Shown piece after piece: positions 12,001 to 20,600 of a DNA stretch of 64,000 bases. This DNA is from Halichoerus grypus (taxonomy: Eukaryota > Chordata > Mammalia > Carnivora > Phocidae), in contig NC_135712.1 in the NCBI RefSeq assembly GCF_964656455.1, positions 69,693,239 to 69,757,238 of the forward strand, read 5' to 3'. The stretch's first letter is position 1. Each line of letters starts with the position of its first letter. The translations under genes were made by a program, and so were the position numbers. The notes beneath the pieces were generated by a model. It did not search any database. It was not told the origin of the DNA and saw only the letters and a program-made list of their open reading frames with translations.

Positions 12001-13320
12001 CTTGGAGGAGCTGCTGCTGCCTTTTTTTTTTTTAACTAACTCTACCCCCAACGTGGGGCTTGAATTCATGACCCCAAGATCAAGGTCACATGTTCTACTG
12101 ACTGAGCCAGCCAGGCGCCCCTGGAGGAGCTTCTCAAAATCTTATTTATATGTTAGCCCAGGCTATCTGCTAGGTTCTGATAAGAGCTGTTTTCACAAAA
12201 AGGTGGAAGGAATAAGTAGCAGTCTAGAAAAAAAAATTTTTAATTTTCTATGAACTCATGTATATTAGTCATGTTGAAACTGGCAGGTCAGATTCTGGGA
12301 AATATTTTCAAGCAAAAATAAACATTAGCTGGACCAGGACTGTTGTTTAGAGGATTGCCTTTCTCTCTGAAAGAGGAGTGTCTGCAAACAGTAGTTTGTG
12401 ATATATATGTTATGGGGTAGGTTAAGAAAGCTTTAAAGTACATTTAGAACCAGGTATCCAAACCTAAACATGAGCTTTCTATTAGGAGAGAGGCAGATGT
12501 ATAGTTAGCAAGGATTTATCGAGCCTCTTTGGTGTTTTTTATTTGGCAGGATTCCTTGATTTAGAGCAAAAATGTAAGGACTAGCTGAAAACTTGTTTTC
12601 ACTAATGGATTTGCTCCCAGTCTTTAGGGCTTAGTCTGATTTTAAAGTAGCCCAGACTGTATTCAGAAGAGTTGTGTTTAATGACAGATATTTAAGCAGC
12701 TATCGAAATCCTTTTCGAAAGAGGAGTACTGATCCTTTTATCAATCATTAAAGTCATGAAATGCACCAGGAAGCCTACTGAAGTCATCGAAATTATCTGC
12801 ACATTTTTGACCAATTGCTGGCCTAGCTAACTAACATTGCTTTTGGATCAAATGGTTTGGATGTGGGGAACTTGGATGTTCCTAAAGAGAAGCAGTACAT
12901 GGGAACCAGGTTTCTAAGTGTAAAGGAAAGAATGGCCTAATCAGATTCCTTTTCCTTATGTTTACTCCTTGCGAACTTTACTCAGGAGTCTGTGGCTTCA
13001 GTTGTGGATCCAGCAAACAGGGGAGCGTTGCTGGAGGGAGAGCGGGCTTGGCTGCTTCCATGTTTCAGACACACCATTCTTCAGACAGAAGTTACTTTAT
13101 GACAAGACAACTCCTTTATGCGGAAAGGATGCAGCTTGGCAGGCCTACTCTGAATTGTACTCACTCCCCCTTTCTCTTCCAGCTCCAGGCCTGGTGGCGA
13201 GGCACTATGATACGGAGGGAAATTGGTGGTTTCAGACTGCCTAAGAAGGACAAAGATGATGGCAAGGATTCTAAAGGTAAAGGCAAAGACAAGGACAAGC
13301 GGAAAGGCAAGAAAAAGTGA
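1..13320 (+). CDS. IQCG: IQCG (DRC9), 3' part of gene: five coding exons
   Basis: IQ motif-containing protein G is the DRC9 subunit of the nexin-dynein regulatory complex of motile cilia and sperm flagella, and it binds calmodulin-like partners through its IQ motif (family knowledge). Seen here: coding exons 1-68, 1024-1098, 10525-10656, 11388-11489 and 13183-13320, all with GT donors and AG acceptors and all joined in phase 0, giving about 170 residues. The first four are Glu/Lys-rich with coiled-coil character (for example [18 protein letters not shown]). The last carries the IQ motif [11 protein letters not shown] and a Lys-rich tail ending KRKGKKK. Human IQCG is about 440 residues, so the N-terminal part lies left of the window. 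The gene converges on LRCH3, as on human 3q29. The reading is intact, with no frameshift or premature stop. Identity rests on recalled similarity to human IQCG; the exon chain itself is seen directly. Confidence 0.93.
69..1023 (+). other. IQCG: IQCG intron, no recognised element
   Basis: Intron between the first two exons of the window. It starts with gtaatc and ends in ttacag. I recognise no repeat, RNA gene or further exon in it. The short open frames within are not supported by splice signals or similarity. Confidence 0.6.
1024..1098 (+). CDS. IQCG: IQCG coding exon, 25 codons
   Basis: Acceptor ttacag at 1018-1023 and donor gtgggt at 1099. The 75 nt encode 25 residues beginning [18 protein letters not shown] and ending LRKEQQ, phase 0 to phase 0. 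The sequence continues the coiled coil from the previous exon and matches the recalled human segment with only conservative changes. Confidence 0.92.
1300..2000 (-). mobile_element. Old L1 (L1M-type) fragment
   Basis: AT-rich sequence whose phrases (a 'pause then flat Ts' style 3' region around 1560-1640 and 1740-1810) resemble the antisense of old mammalian L1 3' regions: a segment about uncommon-site amplification of odd primers near ataaataatgcagtaatgaa is diagnostic to the eye. It is strongly diverged and has no open frame. Subfamily is not assigned. Confidence 0.5.
2386..2542 (-). mobile_element. CAN-SINE, internally shortened
   Basis: Antisense SINEC: aagattttatttatttattt, GA-rich body and an end reading cagtcgcccc. 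The middle of the head is deleted between the cgatcc and atgacc motifs. An imperfect TSD (taaatacttttc against taagtatttttc) flanks it. Confidence 0.85.
2560..3480 (-). mobile_element. Old L1 fragment, including ORF2-like end, interrupted by a SINE
   Basis: Sequence on both sides of the SINE at 2797-3010 reads as antisense old L1 (for example ttaaccattcttctgccagt, corresponding to the common L1 3' phrase). About 3230-3480 resembles antisense L1 ORF2, and its continuation is picked up again near 6250 on the far side of the LTR-element body. It is heavily mutated. Confidence 0.55.
2797..3010 (-). mobile_element. CAN-SINE
   Basis: Near full-length antisense SINEC: aaagattttatgtatttgac, GA-rich body, and a terminal gagccacccaggtgcccc. 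It is flanked by ctgtttttttt-like direct repeats. Confidence 0.9.
3480..6240 (+). mobile_element. Degenerate endogenous retrovirus-like internal region (no LTRs seen)
   Basis: A non-L1 block of about 2.75 kb with broken + strand coding remnants. Around 3572-3844 is an acidic, Pro/Ser-rich gag-like remnant. Around 5400-5700 is a fragment that reads like a retroviral reverse-transcriptase core, in which the usual active-site tetrad is degraded. Many stops and frameshifts separate the pieces, so the copy is dead. No flanking LTR pair, primer-binding site or polypurine tract was recognised. Class is unresolved (class I or III/ERV-L-like). It sits inside an older - strand L1, whose ORF2 resumes to the right. 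Confidence 0.6.
7321..7528 (-). mobile_element. CAN-SINE
   Basis: Antisense SINEC with a long T-run, ttaagatttttatttacttg, GA-rich body and gagccacccaggtgcccc end. The flanks tatgttgtcattc and tatgttgttattc form an imperfect TSD. Confidence 0.92.
7557..7737 (-). mobile_element. CAN-SINE inserted next to the preceding one
   Basis: Antisense SINEC with poly(T), aagattttatttatttattc, GA-rich body and gagccacccagatgcccc end. Part of the head after the ggggctc motif is missing. It re-uses the same target (tgttgttattcc against tgttgtcgtcattcc). Confidence 0.9.
8029..8232 (-). mobile_element. CAN-SINE
   Basis: Antisense SINEC: gaagattttatttatttgag, GA-rich body, end gagccacccaggcatccc. It lies in old L1-like sequence of the IQCG intron. 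Confidence 0.9.
8739..8940 (-). mobile_element. CAN-SINE with 17-bp TSD
   Basis: Antisense SINEC with an AT-rich tail (ttttattttattttatttc), GA-rich body and head ending caggcgtccc. Direct repeats tattgaaagccttttat lie at about 8721 and 8941, a clear TSD. Confidence 0.93.
8985..9160 (-). mobile_element. MIR fragment
   Basis: The phrase cccattttacaaagaagaaa followed by a diverged 'aagcctcaaaggtat' core reads as the reverse complement of the MIR SINE core. Old and diverged. Confidence 0.6.
9475..9600 (-). mobile_element. MIR fragment
   Basis: Contains gaggcttaaagaatttaagt and a downstream gggagtgaaacctaggcatt, the antisense MIR core and head. Confidence 0.6.
9897..10108 (-). mobile_element. 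CAN-SINE
   Basis: Antisense SINEC, end gagccacccaggcgcccc. The target repeats tatttactgtta lie on both sides. Confidence 0.92.
10230..10500 (-). mobile_element. Old L1 fragment abutting the IQCG splice acceptor
   Basis: Reads as antisense old L1 3' sequence (aacatcccagaagtctccct, then a catacagtatatcaggcttt region). It ends only about 25 bases before the acceptor of the exon at 10525. Confidence 0.55.
10525..10656 (+). CDS. IQCG: IQCG coding exon, 44 codons
   Basis: Acceptor ccgaacag and donor gtaagg. The 132 nt begin [16 protein letters not shown] and end HLQELAKT, phase 0 to 0. The residues are strongly helical and charged, as expected for the DRC9 coiled coil. Continuity with the 1024-1098 exon gives [12 protein letters not shown]. 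Confidence 0.94.
10788..10812. repeat. GAT/GAC trinucleotide repeat
   Basis: A run of atgatgatgatg turning into acgacgacgac. It is short and imperfect. Confidence 0.8.
10880..10975 (-). mobile_element. MIR fragment
   Basis: The ccctcacaacaacctcttga motif followed by agatactgttattatttcta is the usual antisense MIR 3' half. Confidence 0.6.
11388..11489 (+). CDS. IQCG: IQCG coding exon, 34 codons
   Basis: Acceptor ttttatag and donor gtagaa. The 102 nt begin [17 protein letters not shown] and end LELKSIIK, phase 0 to 0. It leads directly into the IQ motif of the last exon (SIIK-LQAWW). A CAN-SINE is inserted 24 nt after its donor. Confidence 0.94.
11513..11708 (-). mobile_element. CAN-SINE with 15-bp perfect TSD
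   Basis: Antisense SINEC flanked by ccagagttggcatct on both sides (11498-11512 and 11709-11723). The body is near full length and ends gagccacccgggcgcc. It lies just downstream of an IQCG splice donor. Confidence 0.95.
12021..12121 (-). mobile_element. Short tRNA-head SINE
   Basis: Only the tRNA-like head and a short tail (caacgtggggcttgaattca, ending gagccagccaggcgcccc). The flanks tggaggagct form a 10-bp TSD. Confidence 0.85.
13183..13320 (+). CDS. IQCG: IQCG last coding exon with IQ motif and stop
   Basis: Acceptor ctcttccag at 13174-13182. The exon encodes [18 protein letters not shown] and then a Lys/Asp/Gly-rich tail ending KRKGKKK, with stop TGA at 13318-13320. LQ-x3-RG-x3-R fits the IQ consensus for calmodulin-like partners. 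The tail is low-complexity and basic. Confidence 0.95.
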   Translation, partial: LQAWWRGTMIRREIGGFRLPKKDKDDGKDSKGKGKDKDKRKGKKK

Positions 13321-13665
13321 TGGAGTTCTCGTCTTTTCCCCTGGTCTTCTGGAGACGGGGAGGAGGACTTGAAGGGAGGAAGAAACATTTTAGCAGCACA
13401 GATAACTTGTATCTACAGGTTGTTTCTTATCTGGACATTCCCAGGTACTGCCTGGTTCCTTCCCTTTGCCTGTTGCATTCGTTTTCAAACCCTGAATTAG
13501 GAGTATACCATCGACTTAGGGCTGCTTCATATTTTGAAAAACTTTTGCTGGGAAGAAGTATTGCTAGGAGCCTTGTAAAGATTTCTCTTGCTTTTTCTTA
13601 CCAGAAAAAAGTTCATGGGCTTATTAGTTATTGTGATGCATTAAAACTTCAGTAATTTCTGTAAT
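13321..13665 (+). other. IQCG: IQCG 3'UTR (probable extent)
   Basis: Sequence after the stop up to the region of a possible poly(A) signal at 13640. The true cleavage site cannot be fixed. An open frame across 13317-13655 is not supported as coding. Confidence 0.55.
13640..13645 (+). terminator. Possible IQCG poly(A) signal ATTAAA
   Basis: ATTAAA variant about 320 nt after the stop, followed by a T/G-rich stretch (tctgtaatgtctcggattct). No AATAAA is closer; one at about 13950 is an alternative. Confidence 0.4.
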
Positions 13666-14640
13666 GTCTCGGATTCTGTCATTTGTCTACAGTGAAAAAA
13701 CTCTTGAGCAAAAGTCAAGTGTTCATTCGGAATTACAAGATAATGTTTATAAAGTGTCTAGCATAATATAGACACAGTATAAGGTCCAAAGGTTGGTTCC
13801 TTCCTGTCTTTTAGGTTTATTATCACTTTGGTGTTTTTGTTGGGGTGGTGGGGGCATGGAATACCTATCTTATTATAGGTTGCTTCAGCTCCTTTTCTGG
13901 GAAATAGGTAGGGATATAAATTATAAATTTAAAAAATAATGAGTTAGAATAAACAGAAATGTTAGGATGTACAACCTAGTAAGGTGGGGACACAGGCCTG
14001 CTGGCAGACTAGCTTGCAGAGCTTGTTGATCAGTGAGACACCGGGGTCTACGCCTGCTTTGCTTCCTCAACAATTCTCACCTTGCAGGATATTATGACTG
14101 AAAGAGTAAAGATAATCCAAGCAGAATGTCTCGGGATGCTAAAGCTTTCCCTATTGCACAGCTGGTAATTTCTAAAACTTTTTTTTATAAAGATTTTATT
14201 TATTTATTTGAGAGAGAGAGAATGAGAGAGAGAGAGAGAGAGCACATGAGAGGGGGGAGGGTTGGAGGGAGAAGCAGACTCCCCAATGAGCAGGGAACCC
14301 GACGTGGGACTCGATCCCAGGACTCCAGGATCATGACCTGAGCTGAAGGCAGTCGCTTAACCACTGAGCCACCCAGGTGCCCCGCACAGTTGGTAATTTC
14401 TGAGAGAAAAGTGTCCAAATGCATCATTGCATCATATGTATTTCACGAATTAAGCCTTATACGTAATTCCAAATACAGGGCAATACTGTTATCTATACTT
14501 CTTTACAAAAGTAAAAAAAAAAAAAAGACAAAAAAAAACCTGATCTCAAGGGCCTGTTATGAGGAACCAGTTTCTACTGATGTTCCCTCAGGGAACTAAG
14601 TAACCTTTCATTTTTGCCAAGGAAACCATGCTTTAGGTAC
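13666..14640. other. Short interval between convergent IQCG and LRCH3 3' ends
   Basis: About 1 kb holding one antisense CAN-SINE (14180-14383). No gene was recognised. The spacing is similar to the short gap known between these genes in human. Confidence 0.6.
14180..14383 (-). mobile_element. CAN-SINE
   Basis: Antisense SINEC with the direct repeat cacagctggtaatttct against cacagttggtaatttct. Full body, ending gccacccaggtgcccc. Confidence 0.93.
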
Positions 14641-14659
14641 GAACATTTTCAAGTCAGTC

Positions 14660-14665
14660 TTTATT
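14660..14665 (-). terminator. Possible LRCH3 poly(A) signal AATAAA
   Basis: TTTATT on the + strand, hence AATAAA on the LRCH3 strand, about 2.85 kb after the stop. Cleavage would fall near 14640. Confidence 0.45.
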
Positions 14666-15610
14666 TCATGCGATTGAAGTGTTGGCTTTTATTTTCATGT
14701 CAACAAGTAAGGTGGCATACAGGCAATTTAAAATAACATACATGATATGGACATATTTATACTTAGAACTTACGCATTATATTTACAGACATACAAATAT
14801 AGGACAATGTTTTACAAAATCTTTTACTAATTACATGTTTACAACATTTTCAGAAATAAAATGAAATCTGCTGTAAACCATCTCACTGCAATAAGTAGAT
14901 AAAAAAGTTTCTAAATATCCGTGTTTTCCTTCATTGCTGTAACCATTTTAAGCACTTAGTTGTTAAAACTTTGTCCTACTCATCAGCGTAGTCACATGTC
15001 ATGAGTCACTGCTGAGCTGTAGCAAGTAAGAGGAATCACAGACTCCTTCGTTAGCTATGAGGCTGTATTTTAAAAAGCTATTAAAGAGAGTGACCTCCTA
15101 ATAAGCCCCCTATTCTGTTCTAGCCAAACAACGGCCCCTCCAGCCAGAAGCTGTTGCCAGAGAACCTGCTGGCTGACAGTCTCCACAGCTGCCAGGGGCC
15201 CTGGTGGGTGGGCACTCGGCCTCCTCTTTGTTCATACTTCCACGCTGGGCTGGCCACTGCTTCAGTAGGAAGCTCATAAATGGTCGGGTAGAACCACTAC
15301 AGCACCTTTATCTTACACTGGAGTCTAGCAAGGCTAAATGTTAAATTTTCTTTCCAGTTTATTAAAAAAAAAAAAAGGTACGTACAGAACACTGAATACA
15401 AAAATTTTCTAGCAAAAACATCACGAAATGTTTTTGCATCTTGACTTAGAAAAGAAATTCAATACATCTGATATTTTTCTTTCACTATCAACCAAAACTG
15501 TACACAACTTTTTTCTAGTAATTCAAATATAAATTTGCATTAGTCTGATAAAAATGCATTAATAAGGTTGCACGTTATGTATAAGATGTGAAATAAGTGG
15601 AAATTTATAT

Positions 15611-15672
15611 GGGATAAATAGTTGGAAATCTTCCAAATGTTGGGATAAATAGTTGGAAATCTTCCAAATGTT
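15611..15672. repeat. Perfect tandem duplication, 31 bp x 2
   Basis: The unit beginning gggataaatagttggaaatc and ending aatgtt occurs at 15611-15641 and again at 15642-15672 without a difference. It lies in the LRCH3 3'UTR. Confidence 0.95.
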
Positions 15673-16889
15673 GCATTCTGTATGTCTTCTGGGATTACTC
15701 CTTGCATAACAGGTGACAAACAGTCCTGTTCTTTGCTGAGTTTCATTTCAAATGGCTTCTATTATTTGGAAATTGAACTGAGGTTTAATGTTGACTAGAA
15801 GGAGAAATACCTATAGTTTAAAAATGCACACAGCTAAATTCTAAACAAGTCGCTTTGATTGGTGGGTCTGTTTAGAACTGTAAATATAACGGGGTCTGGC
15901 TCTAAGCAGTTAAAAAACATTTTACTTTTGTTCTGTAAGGTCAGTGGGGCTTTGAGATCAGATGTTTTATGTTCTTTAATTTTAAACTTTGACAAAGTGG
16001 AATGTTCTGCTGAACTTGTTTCCCTGTGAGAACAGGGAGAAAACATTATTTTGACCAGATACTCAACAAGATTTTATCCAGTTACTTTTAGATGCTGCAT
16101 TTACATGATAAAGAGAGAACATTTTGCTCAAATGCATGCACTGGTAAAGAAAGTCCAGAATAGTTCACAACCCAAAAAAATCTCAGATAACTAGCATCTT
16201 CACTTACTCTTATTTACTTGGTTTATAAAGGCAATGAATACCAAAAGATATGCTGACAACTAAAAGGGGTTCAAAAGATTAGGGTAAGAGAGACCTTAGT
16301 GGTTTAAACTTGAACAAAGGTTCCTGGCTTTGTGCTCCATGAGCCCTTGCGCCCTCTTACGTGGCCCACAGCGGAGTGAAGAAGGCACCCGTGGTAGAGT
16401 TCGATGAGCTACATACAGAGACAGCACGCGGTTTTTTAAGATACCACAAGTGCCTTAAGTCAGCCATGGAAACTGGCAGTTACTTGAAAGAAATTAAGAA
16501 ACTTGGCTTCTCTTTTACTCCTTCTGCTCTGTTTTCACAATCTCCCATCGGTCAGGGAGCTGGAGGTGTATCTGCCATGAGTGGAAGGTATTTGCGGGTC
16601 CCGGTGTCCTGGGAGCGGCGTGGGGGGAGGCGGTGGGGGAGCTCAATGGAAATGACGCTGAGCAGTGCCTGTTACCATCCTAAGGATTTGGAACTGTGTG
16701 TAGAGTGCTTGTTTATAATGTTCAGATAATAGCAGGATGTCACATATGAGAACCAAGTTTTAAGGTGGTGGTGGACAGAAGTTCGGGGAAGGCCTAAGAC
16801 GCTGGCCTTAAATACAACTTACCTCGCTCATTGCTTTACTATGCAAAAATCTAGGCCTTCTACATTGTATTTGTTTTGCCTTGGACAGA

Positions 16890-17135
16890 CAGTCCCAAGT
16901 AATCATAACATGGCTTCTGATTTTAAATGCGGCTGACAAACATAGTGGAGTCATTACTCTCGACATCATAACAAAAAATACCCGGCTTGGGAAAGTGGTC
17001 TCACTATGTCAGTTGAAAATGCAGATACCCAGGCCCCGCTCTAGACCTACTGGAATGAGAATCTACATTTTAACAAATGCTCTAGGAGATTCTAATGAAC
17101 AGCCAGTTTTGGAAACCATTGGGTTCCAGAAACAG
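16890..17135 (+). mobile_element. MER5A-like hAT transposon remnant
   Basis: The core gatacccaggccccgctcta, followed by agacctactggaatgagaat, is typical of MER5A. The right end gttttggaaaccattg is a degraded terminal repeat. It is non-autonomous and lies within the LRCH3 3'UTR on the opposite strand. Confidence 0.65.
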
Positions 17136-17509
17136 GAAACAGGTAAAGATAGTAACATGTCTCTGCTTTCAGGAAAGCTAACTATCCTTCTGAGAAGCTT
17201 TCTTCCTGGAATGGGAGACAAGCCTGCTCTCTAGGAAAGCACAGCCAGTTTAGGCTTCGGTGTCGGGTTCTCAGTAATGACAGAATTAAGTTTCATTTGC
17301 GAAAACCAACTGTGTCTTCCTAAAACAGTCCCATGGAAATGGATATAACCTCCCCTAAAATGGAGAAATGAAGCAACATATTCCTGTTAGGAATCATGGA
17401 AACAGTCCCTCGTAAGAGCACGCAAGAGCTTTACGTAAGCAGCCGGCTGGCAGCAGCAATCCCGTCCTGCTCCGGGTTGGCCGGGCCAGCGCCCAGGTGC
17501 TGGGGGTCC

Positions 17510-17632
17510 TCACGCAGCAGACAAGTGGTGCTGCTGCTTGGGGGGGGCAAGCTCCAGGAGAGCCTGCACCGTCACTGCGACCTGGCTCAAACCTTTCTCT
17601 TCTAAAATGTGCAGAGGCAAACATAATTGCTC
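17510..17632 (-). CDS. LRCH3: LRCH3 terminal coding exon (CH domain end and stop)
   Basis: Acceptor catttcag. It begins [18 protein letters not shown], continues through [13 protein letters not shown] and ends QQHHLSAA with TGA at 17512-17510. It supplies the last helices of the CH fold and the short Gln/His tail. The codons are GC-richer than the surrounding intron. Confidence 0.95.
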   Translation of the reverse strand, partial: EQLCLPLHILEEKGLSQVAVTVQALLELAPPKQQHHLSAA

Positions 17633-20600
17633 CTGAAATGGGACAACGTAACATAAAAACAAACAAAAGAGAAAACAGGATGAACATCAACGAACTGAAG
17701 AGAAAAAATAAGCACCTCTTCTCTCCCTCCTAACGGTCACCTGAGATAGGACAGGTCAGCACCCAGGGAACTGACCTCTGTTCATACGAGTTACGCAGAG
17801 ATAGCATCTGACGCTCACTTTATTAAAACAACTGAACGTACATACAGGTCATTTTGAAAACTGGAATAAGGACAAGTTACAGACACTTAATACATACAAC
17901 AGAGGATAACAGAATACTATGGAGTCAAAGCAACATCCTTTATCCCCGATAAATAAAAGAGCAAAATGCAGATCAGCAAACGGAGGCAGGGAAAACAGAA
18001 AAGCAGTTCCAAGTTACCAGACGGCTCAAGCCCGAAAGATCTAACATTGTAGGAGAAAGTGCTCCCGAAATTACATACCATGGGATGTAACTGGGTTCAT
18101 GCCATAAGCCAGACTGCATGAGGGAGGGAGGGATGCCCACCAGCTACATTATAATCCTGACTGTGAAAATCAGGGCTCTTGTACCAGGCAGGGAACACAG
18201 GAAGAAACCACTATTTCATATCCTGGTATCGAATGGATTAAATCATGCTACAGAACAATGATGTGAGTTTAGTCAGGAACGTCTTAATTACCGTATATTT
18301 GAAAGGTGTTCATATGTTTCCTAAAGGAAGTTAAAATACTTCTATCGTGTTTGCCTCATTAATGTTCGGTTAATCCTTTCTCGAAAGAGAAAAAGGCAGA
18401 GCTTAAGAATAGCACCTATCATTGGTTTTTCTTTTAAGACTAAATATTCAGAAAAATAGACACTGCTCACAAAGGACAGAATGTAGAGTTCTGGTTCCAC
18501 TAAAAAGGAGACTACACATGTTTATTAAAGAAGAGGGCTGGACTTTTCATTAGCACTTTACTGTATTATTAGGAAGTTTTACAAAATTAGTTGCAATAAA
18601 AAATATAACATTTATTTTGAACAGTTATGGGTCCTTGTGCTTCTTACTCAAAATTTTAATACTTATCTTGATAAAACAAGGTAACTGCGATCCTTTGACC
18701 TTATAAAACTAGCAACTTTGTAAAAATACTTTGAGTACCACTGACTGTCAGTACAGATGAACTAGTCTAAAATGAACCTGCAGGGTGTTTTGCTCTTGGG
18801 AGAGGCATATTTTCTCTGAGGCCAATTCCCTGATCTCTTCTCCAGAGTGCCTTGTGCTGCATGTGGTTTAGCCGTTCTCCCCAAGGCTCATGCTTTCCAG
18901 ATGCACATTTACCTTCCAGGCGGCTTACAGGGAACGCCGTGTGCTCTGAAGAGAATGTACAACTACTCCCCCCCAAACCACATGCAGGACCACGTGTTTT
19001 TTATTTCCTAAAGGGACAAAACTCCACAAAACTGAATGATCTTTGACTCAAGACATCTTAAAATCAAAACAAAGCAAACCTCCCAAACTCTGGAAGGTAC
19101 TACTACTGTATAAAACTGGCTTTCAACACAGTGTTCAATGTTTCGGCATTAATAGGAAATACGTTTTTAATGTGTTAAATAATTGTCCCATTTGATATGG
19201 AAGAAAACGAAAGCAACCAGACCCTCAGGCTGACTTCTACAACAGGGTGTTATGTTCCCTGCAATTTCCCTTCATATTTGAATTCAGTAGATTCCTGAAT
19301 GTTCAGAGATCCTATTTATGAGAACTAGAATCTGAATGCAATCATAAAGTAGTTTCAAGTATTAAGGCTAGCAGCTTAAATACTAAACATTCTGAAGAAG
19401 ACAATACCCACTCACTGCCTTGGGTACAGAACAGAGACTGCTGCCTGATACTTTACCTGCTACTACTGTTCAGATATAACCTTCTCAACAGCCTAATTCA
19501 ATACCAGCTCACCTACTAAGATGGTTCAAGTATATTGGAAATTACGTAAATTTCAATTTATAGGATTCTAAATAGGATTCTAGAGGTGAAGCTCAGCTAA
19601 TGATAACAAGCATAGTAAATTTGGACAGGTGCCTACTCCTGAAAGGTCAGCTCCAGATCATCTGCTTGTTGTGGACGATTTTAAATGTACAGAGTGGACT
19701 CAGAATAGCAATCTGAGGAACCTACCTGATCTTTGGACTGAACATTCTGATCAAATTAAGATTATTAAGATTAAACAGTCAGTGCTTCCAGATGTGCAGA
19801 CAGTAAATGCTTAGGTGGACCCGTGCCTACCAATACGGGCAGATTTCAGGATTTTAGGGCATAGCTCAATGCAGAGATCTAAGTGACCAAGTGCCTCCCA
19901 AACGGAAAGGGTACAACTATTTTCCTTATGAGCAGCTGTTGAAAACGTTGGAAAATGGCCACATGGGAATTTTATTATGTCATTTGGAAATAAAGGTCTA
20001 AGTCAGATTTCTAAGAACAGGTCGGGATTGTATCAGAGACACCTCAGCACTTATGATAAGAGAAACAATGCCACAGGCCAGGAGAATGGACAAAAGACCA
20101 GGGGAAAAAATGCTGGTCTTTTACTCTTTGTGAGCAATCATCAATGCTTACTAATGTGTTGGGCTGTTCATCTGGACATGTGAGGGGAGGATTTATCTAC
20201 TTTACTGGTTAGCTCTTTGATGGCTAGGAAAAAAAAAAAAAGAAGCACATATGTAAATACTTCGTAAAGAGAGACAAACCTCCTTCACCAAGCACAGGAA
20301 TGAGGTGGAAAATCGCTGGAGTACGATCTTTCAGCTAGAGGGGAAAGATCCAGTAATAAAGCAGACAGAGAGTTAACATTAAAGTACAATAAAATGCCAC
20401 AAAACCCAAAAGCTGGATAGACAGAGAGACAAAACTGGATTCTTCTGAATGTGCCCCAAGAGAAAGTAGTGTTTCAACAGTTCTTTTAACGCGGAGGTTT
20501 AGCTGAAGGATGTCAGAAGGGGAACAAAGATTGTCCTGTCCAAAGTGTGAGCAGGAAAGGAAAACAGAAAAACAAAGTTAGTGGATCAGAAATACAGATT

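Larger units (their letters stand above)
11490..13182 (+). other. IQCG: IQCG last intron
   Basis: It holds two antisense SINE copies (11513-11708 and 12021-12121) and otherwise unique sequence ending in the pyrimidine tract ctttctcttccag. The open frame that runs through the last part of the intron into the final exon is not coding upstream of the acceptor. Confidence 0.7.
14641..17509 (-). other. LRCH3: LRCH3 3'UTR (probable extent about 2.9 kb)
   Basis: From the LRCH3 stop at 17510 leftward to the AATAAA at 14660-14665 (reverse strand). It contains a MER5A-like element (about 16890-17135), a perfect 31-bp tandem duplication (15611-15672) and no CAN-SINE. A + strand open frame of 122 codons (16361-16729) lies antisense here and has no recognised similarity. 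The end is inferred from the signal only; other reverse-strand AATAAA motifs (for example near 15358) could give shorter forms. Confidence 0.55.

Noticed and set aside
12958..13182. Extension of the IQCG last exon upstream in the open frame from 12958
   Set aside because: The acceptor ctttctcttccag at 13182 and the phase with the exon at 11489 fix the exon start; the upstream part is intron.
16361..16729. 122-codon open frame on the + strand
   Set aside because: It lies antisense in the LRCH3 3'UTR, has no recognisable domain, and includes low-complexity Arg/Gly text. Likely chance.
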